Assembly: GCF_001586275.1 (NCBI RefSeq)
Contig: NZ_CP014545.1
Coordinates: 2,568,501-2,632,500 of the forward strand
DNA: 64,000 bases
Direction of reading: 5' to 3'
From: Sphingorhabdus sp. M41
GTDB taxonomy: Bacteria > Pseudomonadota > Alphaproteobacteria > Sphingomonadales > Sphingomonadaceae
Shown: one piece after another, positions 35,983 through 44,374 of the stretch
Numbering within the stretch: the stretch's first letter is position 1
Layout of the letters: every line of letters begins with the position of its first letter
The notes under the pieces: generated by a model
Seen by the model: only the letters and a program-made list of their open reading frames with translations
The model's database searches: none
Told to the model about the DNA's origin: nothing
Position numbers and translations under genes: made by a program

Positions 35983-36893
35983 AAGAGTTGCACCGTGTAA
36001 ATTTCGTCTGGCTGGAATCCCAGCCCCAATGCCATGCGTATCGCAACAATCAGCACCATGGCTGCCAGGCTCAGCCGCAAATATTCAGGCCGCATCCGTT
36101 GAGCGAATTTTGCGCCCAGTTGCGCGCCTGTTACGCTACCCAGTAACAAAAGCGAGGCTAAAACGATATCAACCGCACGGGTGGTCATGCTGTGCATCAT
36201 TGTAGACGCGATGGTTACGAACAGGATTTGGAACAGTGAGGTACCGACGACGACTTGGGCGCCCATGCCAAGCAAATAGAGCATGGCCGGGACCATGATG
36301 AACCCGCCGCCAACGCCAAGCAACATGGTCAAAATGCCCGTCAGCAAGCCGAGTATAAATGGCGCGATAGGCGAAATATAAAGACCGGAGCGGTAAAAGC
36401 GCCATCGAAATGGCAAATTGGCCACCAGGGGATGATGGCGCCTCTTCCTCGCCGGCATTGGTTTGCCAGCACGCAACGCTCTGACGCTCTGCAGGGATTC
36501 CTTGAACATCAGCCCGCCAATGCTCGATAGCATCAGGACATATAATACGTTGATGACCGTATCTATCTGTCCCCAACTCTGCAAAATCTGAAACAGCCCG
36601 GTTCCAATAATGGTTCCAACAAGACCGCCGGCCACCAATATAGCCCCCATCCGAAAATCCACCCCCTTGCGACGCATATGGGCGGCGACACCTGAAATGC
36701 TGGACCCTGTTACCTGGGTAGATGCAGAAGCGGCTGCAACTGTTGGGGGAATGCCATAAAAAATCAGCAGCGGAGTGGTCAGAAATCCACCGCCGACCCC
36801 GAACATACCCGACAAGATCCCCACCAGTCCGCCGAGCAGGATGATGACGAAAGCATTTACCGAAAGATTGGCGATTGGTAGGTAGATGTCCAT
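35979..36893 (-). CDS. TauE/SafE-family sulfite/sulfonate exporter
   Basis: 304 residues with about eight hydrophobic segments and the two internally repeated Gly-rich motifs VGGGFLTTPLLIFYGIPP (about 35-50) and VGGGFIMVPAMLYLLG (about 195-210) that define the TauE/SafE fold. It is proposed to export sulfite or other small organic sulfur anions; the substrate here is not known. It is the first gene of a two-gene operon with the TIGR02186 protein. The N-terminus at 36893 (MDIYLPIANLSVN) is typical. Confidence 0.9.
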   Translation of the reverse strand: MDIYLPIANLSVNAFVIILLGGLVGILSGMFGVGGGFLTTPLLIFYGIPPTVAAASASTQVTGSSISGVAAHMRRKGVDFRMGAILVAGGLVGTIIGTGLFQILQSWGQIDTVINVLYVLMLSSIGGLMFKESLQSVRALRAGKPMPARKRRHHPLVANLPFRWRFYRSGLYISPIAPFILGLLTGILTMLLGVGGGFIMVPAMLYLLGMGAQVVVGTSLFQILFVTIASTMMHSMTTRAVDIVLASLLLLGSVTGAQLGAKFAQRMRPEYLRLSLAAMVLIVAIRMALGLGFQPDEIYTVQLL

Positions 36894-36996
36894 ATGGCTA
36901 TGGGACTAATCTCTTTTTGTTGCGGGATAAAGAGCATTGCCGTCTGCAGGGCGATAAAACAGAGGACTGGCCGAGCAGATCGGGAATATGGTCTGA

Positions 36997-38118
36997 TCAG
37001 AAGCCCGCTGAAACGGTTATCGCCGCTCCGCTCCCGGGTCGGGCATTGCCCGCGACCCGAAGCCGCCAGTCGACCGCGATGCGTGCTGATATAACCCCGA
37101 CCGGGGCCACCAATGAAACGCGCGGTCCGACGTCCATTCGGCTGATGTGGCGTTGACCGCCTGCCCACGCTCCTGGACCAATTGAGAGCTTCGTGAGACC
37201 CAATTCCGCTATCGGACGTTGCAATGTCGCCGATCCGTCAAAGAAATAGGTTTCATTCTGTCCCATGACATAGCCCGCCTGTGCATATGTCTCGAGTGCA
37301 AATTTCTCGAAAATCTGTTCGGGGCCAGAACCGCCAGTGACATAGAAAGCTGTCCGGGAATCATCTCCCGAGCTGGCGTCAAACCGTTGTTCCGCGTGCA
37401 GAGTCACAGGAAGCTTTCGAACCGGGCGGATGCGCGCACCCAGGGCGATTTCCTTCTGGCTCCAAGGAGCCAGCGCAGCCGAGAGGCGACCGTAGAGGGA
37501 CATTTCGGGGAGCGGCCTGTCCAATATGCGATAGGACAGAATTGCTCCGGCCTGGCTACCGCCATATTGGCCATTGGATATAGAGCCTACTCCTGTGGCG
37601 TGCCCCTCCTGTTTTATCCCGGAATCCTGACGGGCGTACATCCAGAAATAAGCGCCGATGCTGTTGCCCTGTTGATCCACCGACGGATTGGGGAAACGCT
37701 GAATTATACTGGGTGCGTTTGCTAATTCGACGCCAGACCTTGCTAAAGGGCTCTGCAGGGAAAAAGTGCGAACATCATCGGAGTCTTGCCATGGCGAAAG
37801 GCTAGGAACCGGTCTCCTTGTGACTGGCCACCCTGCAGTAGATAATCTGCCAGTACCGCGGTTCGCTGTCGCCAAGGGGAAATATCTGTGTTTTGTACCT
37901 CCGTCCTGCTGACTTTTCCTTGGCATAAGCAAAGGCGATACGAGCTGCGCTTGCTTTTTCCTTCTCTTATAATCCTTCGCGGCATTGCTGGTCACCAAAT
38001 CCAACGGCTTCCAAGCGATATTCGCGGGGCTATTCGACATGACAACCCGCAACAATATCCAGATCGCCGCCAAACTTGCCATTGCACGTAACGGCGCACC
38101 GGCAGCGGACCGCAGCAA
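36997..38118 (-). CDS. NfrA C-terminal-domain protein (phage N4 receptor type)
   Basis: 373 residues. A short hydrophobic N-terminal region (about 13-28) is followed by a basic low-complexity stretch. From about residue 150 the C-terminal region resembles the bacteriophage N4 adsorption protein A C-terminal domain: SLYGRLSAALAP, TLHAEQRFD, ETYAQAGYVMG, and the ending RLRVAGNARPGSGAAITVSAGF (cut to motifs). E. coli NfrA is a far longer outer-membrane protein with TPRs; here only the C-terminal module is present. A TTG start at 38118, with AGAGG 7 bases upstream, places it 4 bases after the glycosyltransferase stop; ATG 38082 is an alternative. The two genes are surely one operon. Confidence 0.72.
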   Translation of the reverse strand: MLRSAAGAPLRAMASLAAIWILLRVVMSNSPANIAWKPLDLVTSNAAKDYKRRKKQAQLVSPLLMPRKSQQDGGTKHRYFPLATANRGTGRLSTAGWPVTRRPVPSLSPWQDSDDVRTFSLQSPLARSGVELANAPSIIQRFPNPSVDQQGNSIGAYFWMYARQDSGIKQEGHATGVGSISNGQYGGSQAGAILSYRILDRPLPEMSLYGRLSAALAPWSQKEIALGARIRPVRKLPVTLHAEQRFDASSGDDSRTAFYVTGGSGPEQIFEKFALETYAQAGYVMGQNETYFFDGSATLQRPIAELGLTKLSIGPGAWAGGQRHISRMDVGPRVSLVAPVGVISARIAVDWRLRVAGNARPGSGAAITVSAGF

Positions 38119-38122
38119 GAGG

Positions 38123-39550
38123 TCAGCCTCTGTCGCGTACGGAATAATGCGGCTTTAGCTGCTTTATATTCTGTGCGTCCGGATAAAAATGCGTCGTTTT
38201 TTCCCAATGGGCAGGACGACCGGCAAGCTGGCCAATATATTGGCCGAGAGCACGCCAGACGGCCATGATATTGATCAGATTGGCCACGATAGTCCGGGGG
38301 ATCGACAAGAACGCTTCTCGCACTCCGTAAAGGGCAAGGACAAAATAGAATTTCATCAGCAGCCGCCACAACAGGAACCCGGCATTGAGGAACAATGTTA
38401 ATTTCAGAAATTCCGAAATGGGCTGGGGTTTGTAGACTTCGATCAGGTCGGCGAATATCAATATGCCCATCAAAATAACCGCGACATAGGCGATAGCCAG
38501 AATAATGGCTGCAAAGCTGGCCTTGCGATCGCGCAGGCGCATCCAATTTTCCCGCCAGCTGTTTTTCCAGCCCAGTCGATCCCATCCTGACAAGGAAATT
38601 CCTGCCATCCACCGGCTTTTCTGACGGATGGCGTCTTCGAGTTTCTCCGGGAAAAATTCCTGCGTTGCCACCAGCTGCCCGTCTAGATCTCGCAGCCGTG
38701 CAAAAATACCACGAGCCTCTCCGCCAGTCAGATTGAGCCCCAGTTCATAATCTTCGGTCAAGCTCTCCGCATCAAAAGGTTTCCCCTGTGTTCGCACGGA
38801 CAGCTTTTGCAGCGCATCCCGGGAGAATGCGCAGCCCACACCGGCCGACGGTATGGATGCGCCCAGAGCCTCGCGCAGCACCATTTGCTTGCCATGCAAT
38901 TCGGCAAACTCGTCGCAATAATGACCCGCAATCCAACGCGATCCTTTGGCCCGGCGCGGAATGACCGGCAATTGTACCAAGGTGGCGCGGCCGATCAGAT
39001 GTGCGAAAAGCCTTAGTGCCTCGGGATGAACGAGATCCTCCGCATCGTGCAGAATGATCGCCGCATAATTGGCCTTTTCTTCGATTTCGTCGCGACATAG
39101 GGCGTCCCAGAGATGATTGAGGCAATCCGCCTTGGTGGTCGGTCCGTCTCGTTGACAAATAACAATCCTAATCTTCGCACTACCGGTAGACGCCGATGCC
39201 ACAGCCGCGATGGTTTCTGCGTCATTGGGGTAGCAGCCAACGTAAATACGATATTCGCTCGCCGTCCATTGCCGCAAACAGCGCCGTAGCATGGCACCGA
39301 TAACCGGCGCCTCTTTCCAGGCGGGCACGAATATCGCCAGGCGGCATTCCGAAGTTGGAATGCTCAGACTTTCCACTGTTGCCCGCTTATATTGTGAATA
39401 AACCAGCAGCCTGCGTTTCAAACTGTGGAATATCCACAATCCGTCAAACAGCAGATCGTCGGCCGAGCCGATCAGAAAGGAAAGGCTGGCGAACAGCAGC
39501 AGCTCCTTTTGCAGAAAGTCGAGAAACGGCAAAATTTGATCGAATGCCAT
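38123..39550 (-). CDS. NfrB-like family 2 glycosyltransferase, inner membrane
   Basis: 475 residues. An N-terminal membrane segment precedes a processive GT2 catalytic domain with VPAWKEAPVIGAML, the metal-binding-type HDAEDLVHP, SLTEDYELGL (TED) and QKSRWMAG (QxxRW). Three to four membrane helices follow (about 345-440). It resembles the glycosyltransferase part of E. coli NfrB, which makes a secreted polysaccharide exported through NfrA, the phage N4 receptor. The C-terminal c-di-GMP-binding module of NfrB is missing. ATG 39550 was chosen because GGAG lies 7 bases upstream. Confidence 0.82.
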   Translation of the reverse strand: MAFDQILPFLDFLQKELLLFASLSFLIGSADDLLFDGLWIFHSLKRRLLVYSQYKRATVESLSIPTSECRLAIFVPAWKEAPVIGAMLRRCLRQWTASEYRIYVGCYPNDAETIAAVASASTGSAKIRIVICQRDGPTTKADCLNHLWDALCRDEIEEKANYAAIILHDAEDLVHPEALRLFAHLIGRATLVQLPVIPRRAKGSRWIAGHYCDEFAELHGKQMVLREALGASIPSAGVGCAFSRDALQKLSVRTQGKPFDAESLTEDYELGLNLTGGEARGIFARLRDLDGQLVATQEFFPEKLEDAIRQKSRWMAGISLSGWDRLGWKNSWRENWMRLRDRKASFAAIILAIAYVAVILMGILIFADLIEVYKPQPISEFLKLTLFLNAGFLLWRLLMKFYFVLALYGVREAFLSIPRTIVANLINIMAVWRALGQYIGQLAGRPAHWEKTTHFYPDAQNIKQLKPHYSVRDRG

Positions 39551-39637
39551 GAGCATGCTCCGGGGTTTGCGGAAAAGTGATTTCCGCATAAAGTTCAGAA
39601 ACTAGCTAAAATATATGTGGTCCGGTGCGCTCCGGCG

Positions 39638-40081
39638 CTAACCGGATTCGATATTGCGATCCGGCACTGCATGCTCCTGTTCTAAGGATCCAATCGCCAG
39701 CGCCAGCAACATCGGATAAGCCCAGAACACCGCTCCGGTGCCAAAAGCCCAGGGGGTTATCTGAGGCGCTACCATCATCGCGGTATGAATGGTTACCGCA
39801 AGCAGTTGAAAGGCGGATGCCCACATCGGCCAGAAGCGATCGGACTTTAGCGTTAGGTAAATCAATGCAAGGAGCCCGACAATGTCTATGCCAAAGATGC
39901 CCCCTTCCAAGCTGGACCATGCTGTTCCAAACAATTTAGCAACCGCCAGAGTTAACAAAGACCCGGTTAGCATAATCGCAGCTCCAAAATATTCGGAACA
40001 AGCCCCACGGAAAATTGCATATCCACAACAGACTAGAAGAAATATATAGTAGAGATAAGCCCAGACCGTGTCGAAGATCAC
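39638..40081 (-). CDS. small four-helix membrane protein, unknown function
   Basis: 147 residues with four predicted membrane segments (about 8-28, 32-52, 58-78 and 88-125) and no recognised motif. It starts with GTG 40081; an AGG lies about 10 bases upstream, which is weak. It lies 87 bp upstream of the glycosyltransferase gene on the same strand, so it may belong to the same polysaccharide locus. It resembles uncharacterised sphingomonad membrane proteins only in general composition. Confidence 0.6.
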   Translation of the reverse strand: MIFDTVWAYLYYIFLLVCCGYAIFRGACSEYFGAAIMLTGSLLTLAVAKLFGTAWSSLEGGIFGIDIVGLLALIYLTLKSDRFWPMWASAFQLLAVTIHTAMMVAPQITPWAFGTGAVFWAYPMLLALAIGSLEQEHAVPDRNIESG

Positions 40082-40143
40082 AGTGGTATAACCTACGCTA
40101 ACGCCGGTTTGACTGCGGCCAGACCAACCCAGCGCGCAGACGC

Positions 40144-40506
40144 TTAAGCGGCATGATCAGCCAACTTGACGACATTCTCATCTTTCTCAGTTGCCATCGC
40201 CGGCGGCTTCATGTCAGTGCTTCCCATTGCCATTGCCTGCAATCCAATTTGATCTCGCGTTTTCGCCAAATGGTTATGAGTTGCAACCAGATGTCCCCTA
40301 GCTCCAACTATTGCAGACAATGTTTCCGCCGCCTCAGAAATTGCATCCTGACCGACGACCGCCGACAAATTGGCATTTGTCCTCGCTATCGGCAAATATT
40401 TGACCAAATCCGCCATTTTGCAGATCGCCTCATCAACAGCCTGTTCCGCCGCAAACAATCTGTTCGCCACATTTTCGGCTGCGTCTCGTCTTTGTTTCAG
40501 CATCAT
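40144..40506 (-). CDS. small cytoplasmic helical protein, unknown function
   Basis: 120 residues, predicted mostly alpha-helical and soluble, with heptad-like runs (AAENVANRLFAAEQAVDEAICKMADL) and a disordered acidic C-terminus. No family is recognised. AAGGA precedes two adjacent ATGs (40506 and 40503). It lies between the LuxR-type regulator and the small membrane protein, all on the minus strand with short gaps, so it is possibly part of the same transcription unit leading into the NfrB/NfrA-like genes. Confidence 0.6.
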   Translation of the reverse strand: MMLKQRRDAAENVANRLFAAEQAVDEAICKMADLVKYLPIARTNANLSAVVGQDAISEAAETLSAIVGARGHLVATHNHLAKTRDQIGLQAMAMGSTDMKPPAMATEKDENVVKLADHAA

Positions 40507-40590
40507 TATTCCTTTCTCGGATCTCGCAAGGCCACTCGATCGAGCACTTTATATTCAGCGGACAAATGGGCCGGACGGGATCGCAGGTGC

Positions 40591-41127
40591 CTAGCCTTTG
40601 AGCCGAGACAATGCTTCCAGCCCCGCTATCAGTCCGCCGAAGGACAAAGCAGCCCCGATCGCGATGGCCAATATCCACCCCAACCGTTCGACCGCGGCGA
40701 GACTATTTTTCTCGCCACGATAACGTGGAATGGGAAGCGGTCGGTGCCTGATTTCAGATTGCTCGAAACCCAGGATAGCACCGCCGCCATCCGCATTCAC
40801 ACCATCATCCAGTCTGCCGGTTTTTTTGGTTCTGATTCTTCCGGATGACGCGTCCTGTTCCCCGGTTTTGCTTGCTGCTTCAACAGCCGAAGATTGATAT
40901 ATCAATGGCTGATAGCTGTTTTCTTGATCAAGCCGGGCGAATATTCGGGCCGCTTCAAAGCGAGACTGCGCACCTAAAATACGCATCGCGATGCGAAGTC
41001 TTTGGTCCACAGTATGAGGAGATACTCCCAATTCTCGCGCAATTTCCTTGGAATTGAGATGCGCCAGCACAAGACGCAAACAGTCGCGTTGCCCGTCATT
41101 CAGCCTGTCCAGTCCGGAAACAGTCAT
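40591..41127 (-). CDS. LuxR-type HTH regulator with C-terminal membrane anchor
   Basis: 178 residues. The N-terminal LuxR/GerE DNA-binding domain (about 5-62) shows LNDGQRDCLRLVLAHLNSKEIARELGVSPHTVDQRL. A disordered linker follows, then a C-terminal hydrophobic helix (WILAIAIGAALSFGGLIAGLEAL) that would tether it to the membrane. No receiver or ligand-binding domain is present. ATG 41127 gives the usual N-terminus; an upstream in-frame start at 41376 would add 83 unrelated residues. It precedes the two small genes and the NfrB/NfrA-like genes and could regulate them (inference). Confidence 0.78.
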   Translation of the reverse strand: MTVSGLDRLNDGQRDCLRLVLAHLNSKEIARELGVSPHTVDQRLRIAMRILGAQSRFEAARIFARLDQENSYQPLIYQSSAVEAASKTGEQDASSGRIRTKKTGRLDDGVNADGGGAILGFEQSEIRHRPLPIPRYRGEKNSLAAVERLGWILAIAIGAALSFGGLIAGLEALSRLKG

Positions 41128-41434
41128 ATCGGAAGAGGCTTGCCGAATCGGATATTGGGGGACCGGAAAGGTTGAAACAAATCGGCGAACTTGCAGCGGA
41201 AAGCTGGTGAAAATAGCAGGAATCGGTTTCCATGCACCATATCTGCCCCCTGTGTCTGATGAATTGACCGACTGATACGTGCCGATACAATAACAGAAAT
41301 CCGCCGTTTGGTGAAATTTATTCATATTGCGCGAAAATTGCGGCTCGGGCCCGCGCCCCGGGTCGAATCGTTGCAAAGTCCTCTGGACTTGTCGTTCCGT
41401 TCAGGCCATCAACCATAAAAAATAAGGAGAGAGT
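41128..41434. other. divergent promoter region between LuxR-type and MFS genes
   Basis: About 300 bp that must hold both promoters. A GC-rich block (41340-41365) includes GGGCCCGCGCCCCGGG-like partial symmetry. No recognisable operator, RNA or small gene was seen. Confidence 0.35.
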
Positions 41435-42859
41435 ATGAGCGCTACACAGGCAACGGCTGCGCCGATGACCAATACGGGACAGGCTTTCGGAACCAGCGGA
41501 TATCGGGGTTATGTTCTGTTTTCGTTGCTCGTGGTGTACACGCTTAACTTTATCGATCGCGCACTGATTGGCGTGGTTTCCGAGCCGATCATTCGAGAAT
41601 TTCAACTCACTGACCTGCAATTCGGCTTCCTCTCCGGCTTCGGATTTGCCCTGACATATACTTTATTTGGAATTCCCATCGCCCGCTTTGCGGAACGGTA
41701 TAATCGTGTGCGTATTATCGCATTCAGCGTCATTCTCTGGTCGGTCATGACAGCTCTATGTGGAATCGCTGGAAGCTTTATTGCACTGCTGGTATTTCGT
41801 GTTGGTGTCGGTATCGGCGAAGCTGGCTGCACGCCCCCTGCCAATTCAATCATCGCAGACTATTTTCCGCCGAGAAGCAGAGCTCGGGCGCTGGCGATTT
41901 ACGCAATGGGCGTGACGCTTGGCAGCGCTTTGGCAGCAGCTTTTGGTGGTCCCATTGCCGAGGCATTCTCGTGGCGCCAGGCATTTATCATTCTGGGCTT
42001 GCCTGGGATTGTTGTCGGCCTGGTCGTATTATTCACGGTCAAGGAGCCACCCCGGGGCTATTCAGATCCTCCCGGTACACCACAGCTGGAAAAATTGGGA
42101 TTTAATGCGACCCTGAAAAGGCTGAGCGGCAACAAGAGTTACTGGATCAACGCTTTGGCAGCGACGATTGTCGCTTTCGTTGGCTATGGTGTTTCCAGTT
42201 TTCAGGTTTCATTCTTTGTGCGCGTGCATGAGTTGAGCATTTCGGATGTTGCGCTGCAGCTGGTACTCCCGATTTCACTCTCGGCGGCGGCCGGTACGTT
42301 TGGGGGTGGATTTGCGATCGAGAAGCTGAGCGGTCGTTTTCCCAACGCCGTCGCCTGGGTTCCGGGCTGGTCGCTCATGGCATCGCTGCCGCTATATTGG
42401 ATCGGCTTTACCACCGACAGTCAATCAACTGCGTTGATGATGCTGATCGTCGCCGCATTCCTCCATTACACTTATCTGGGTTCACAATATACGATTGCTC
42501 AAGGTGTGGTCGATGTAAAAGCACGAGCGACATCAATCGCGATATTGCTATTCGTGGTCAATCTGATCGGATATGGGCTTGGTCCTCTGTTTGTCGGAGC
42601 GATCAGCGACATTCTTTCGGCATCCTATGTGAGCAGCGCTGCAATTAATGCGCAAATGACGCTGGAGCTTTGCAAGGGAACCGATGCCAGCATATTGGCT
42701 GCTGGCAACGAAGCAATGCTGGCAGCCTGTCGCGAGGCTACGGGCGAAGGGGTCCGGGACGCACTCCGCTTCACGGCCATGATATATGGAGCTTCCGGAC
42801 TTGCCTATCTCTGGCTTTGCAGACATTTGCAGAAAGATCTGCTGGCGAAAATGAACTGA
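41435..42859 (+). CDS. spinster-type MFS transporter
   Basis: 474 residues with 12 predicted membrane helices. Features are LNFIDRALIGVVSEPIIREFQLTD at the start, ALTYTLFGIPIARFAERYNRVRII (MFS loop 2-3 motif), and GVGIGEAGCTPPANSIIADYFP, which is typical of the spinster-type MFS branch that is abundant in sphingomonads. The substrate is unknown; relatives are often near aromatic or lipid catabolism genes. GGAGAGAG precedes the ATG. The thioesterase gene follows after 38 bp, probably in the same transcript. Confidence 0.88.
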   Translation: MSATQATAAPMTNTGQAFGTSGYRGYVLFSLLVVYTLNFIDRALIGVVSEPIIREFQLTDLQFGFLSGFGFALTYTLFGIPIARFAERYNRVRIIAFSVILWSVMTALCGIAGSFIALLVFRVGVGIGEAGCTPPANSIIADYFPPRSRARALAIYAMGVTLGSALAAAFGGPIAEAFSWRQAFIILGLPGIVVGLVVLFTVKEPPRGYSDPPGTPQLEKLGFNATLKRLSGNKSYWINALAATIVAFVGYGVSSFQVSFFVRVHELSISDVALQLVLPISLSAAAGTFGGGFAIEKLSGRFPNAVAWVPGWSLMASLPLYWIGFTTDSQSTALMMLIVAAFLHYTYLGSQYTIAQGVVDVKARATSIAILLFVVNLIGYGLGPLFVGAISDILSASYVSSAAINAQMTLELCKGTDASILAAGNEAMLAACREATGEGVRDALRFTAMIYGASGLAYLWLCRHLQKDLLAKMN

Positions 42860-42897
42860 TCAGAGCCATTTGGCCCAATTGAAAGCGGACTTCATCT

Positions 42898-43332
42898 ATG
42901 GCTCGACCTGAACCCTGGCAGCTTGATCCTGCCAACTATCCGGTGTCGCTGGTCACCCAGACCCGCTTTCAGGATATTGACCCCAACCGGCATCTAAACA
43001 ATGTCGCCTTTGCGACGATGTTCGAAAATGCGCGGGTTCGGTTCAACCGATCATTGCGCCCCTGGGCGGAGCGACCAAGAAACGAACGCAGCATGGTAGC
43101 TGCCGTGACGATCAATTATCTGCGCGAGGGACAGTTTCCCGACGATGTCGAGATTAGCTCAGGTGTCAGCAAGATCGGAACATCAAGCTATGTAATCGCC
43201 CAGGCCATGTTCCAGAACGGCCAGTGCATCGCCACCTGCGATGCCGTCATCGTTTGCCGTACTGACGGCGAGGGCAAGCCGCTGCGTCAGGAAGTCGTCG
43301 ATGAGCTGAAGAAGATGCGGACAACCGGCTAG
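42898..43332 (+). CDS. acyl-CoA thioesterase, hotdog fold (4HBT type)
   Basis: 144 residues of single hotdog domain. The catalytic-type Asp is in TRFQDIDPNRHLNNVAFA, followed by FENARVRF, as in 4-hydroxybenzoyl-CoA-type thioesterases and YbgC-like proteins. It probably hydrolyses an acyl-CoA to acid and CoA; the substrate is unknown. It is downstream of the MFS gene and converges with the crotonase gene at 43444. Confidence 0.88.
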   Translation: MARPEPWQLDPANYPVSLVTQTRFQDIDPNRHLNNVAFATMFENARVRFNRSLRPWAERPRNERSMVAAVTINYLREGQFPDDVEISSGVSKIGTSSYVIAQAMFQNGQCIATCDAVIVCRTDGEGKPLRQEVVDELKKMRTTG

Positions 43333-43357
43333 CAACATACCGCCGGCCTCGCCGCTC

Positions 43358-43378
43358 GTCCTGATCTTGTCGAAGGAC
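43358..43378. repeat. sphingomonad-type intergenic palindrome
   Basis: A 21-base palindrome with arms GTCCT(GA) and (GA)AGGAC around CTTGTC, lying between two convergent genes. Copies of this motif are scattered in sphingomonad genomes (from memory). It may help to terminate both transcripts. Confidence 0.6.
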
Positions 43379-43443
43379 CTTTCAAGACCCTATCGGCACT
43401 TCAACATGCTCCATGCGAACGGCCTTCATCGGCAACACGCAAT

Positions 43444-44268
43444 TCAGTCGGTAAAATTCGCGGTCCGTTTCTGCATGAATGCCATGACTGCCTCGACCTG
43501 ATTGGGTGTGCGGGCAACCTTGTCCTGCCCCACCGACTCCATCATCAATATCTCGTCTTCGTTCATGTCGGGCAGCTTGTTGATCAGGTCCTTGGCCAGT
43601 TGGACTGCCTGCGGATGCTTGCTGGCGATCTCGGTGGCGATTTCCATAGCCTTGGCGTGCGGATCATCGGACAGATGGGTAACAAAGCCCAGTTCCTTGC
43701 CTTCCTCGCCGGTGAAGATACGGTTGGTATAGGTCAGCTCGCGCAGGATGTCATCGCGCACAAAGCTGCGCCAGGTCGTGTAGCTGCCCATGTCGGGGAT
43801 CAGGCCCCAGCGCATTTCCATGATGGACATTTTTGCGTCGGGCGCAACCACGCGAATGTCGGCGGCGCTGGCGAATTGCAGGCCACCGCCAATGCACGGA
43901 CCGTGGATGGCGGCAATAACCGGTGCTTTCAGCTTCCGCCAGAGCAGGACGATATGTTGATATTTATTGGCATTGCCAAAGGTACGTTCGGCCAATGTGC
44001 TGGCAAGTGGTGACTTTTCGCCGTCCTTGCTTGGGTCCGATGCAGCAGCGGCGGAAGCTGCAAAGCTGCCCATATCGAGACCGGCGCAAAAAGCCTTGCC
44101 CTCTCCCGAAAGGACGATTGCTCTTATGCCTTCCATCGCCGCCAGCTTTTCGCCCGCTTCGACAATCGCATCAATTTGCTCGCCATCGAGCGCATTCATC
44201 TTTTCCGGCCGGTTGAACCGGACATCGGCGATATGATCCTTGACGGTAATGGTGACGCGTTCTGACAT
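43444..44268 (-). CDS. crotonase/enoyl-CoA hydratase family protein
   Basis: 274 residues. Crotonase motifs are ADVRFNRPEKMNALDG, first oxyanion loop GEGKAFCAGLDMG, and second oxyanion loop AAIHGPCIGGGLQFASAADIRV; the region SIMEMRWGLIPDMG carries an acidic residue at the usual catalytic position and resembles dienoyl-CoA/enoyl-CoA isomerases. ATG 44268 has AAGGA 6 bases upstream. It is the last of a minus-strand run with the isomerase, GST and aminotransferase genes. Together with the 2-hydroxychromene isomerase-like gene it may act in aromatic-acid breakdown (inference). Confidence 0.88.
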   Translation of the reverse strand: MSERVTITVKDHIADVRFNRPEKMNALDGEQIDAIVEAGEKLAAMEGIRAIVLSGEGKAFCAGLDMGSFAASAAAASDPSKDGEKSPLASTLAERTFGNANKYQHIVLLWRKLKAPVIAAIHGPCIGGGLQFASAADIRVVAPDAKMSIMEMRWGLIPDMGSYTTWRSFVRDDILRELTYTNRIFTGEEGKELGFVTHLSDDPHAKAMEIATEIASKHPQAVQLAKDLINKLPDMNEDEILMMESVGQDKVARTPNQVEAVMAFMQKRTANFTD

Positions 44269-44280
44269 GTTTGATCCTTT

Positions 44281-44361
44281 ACTCTTCCCCGTTCGCTTCG
44301 GGCGAAGTCGAGAAGCTTGATATTCCCACTGTGTCTCGACTGCACTCGACACCAACGGAAA
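44281..44361. repeat. intergenic inverted repeats before the crotonase gene
   Basis: Two short imperfect palindromes, GTTCGCTTCGGGCGAAGTC at about 44290 and GTCTCGACTGCACTCGACAC at about 44333-44352, fill most of the gap between the isomerase-like gene and the crotonase gene. They resemble scattered sphingomonad repeats; no T-run follows. Confidence 0.4.
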
Positions 44362-44374
44362 TGTAGATTCGTTG

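Noticed and set aside
35188-36000. 270-codon open frame on the plus strand
   Set aside because: It mirrors the TIGR02186 gene on the other strand, which has signal peptide, membrane helix and operon support.
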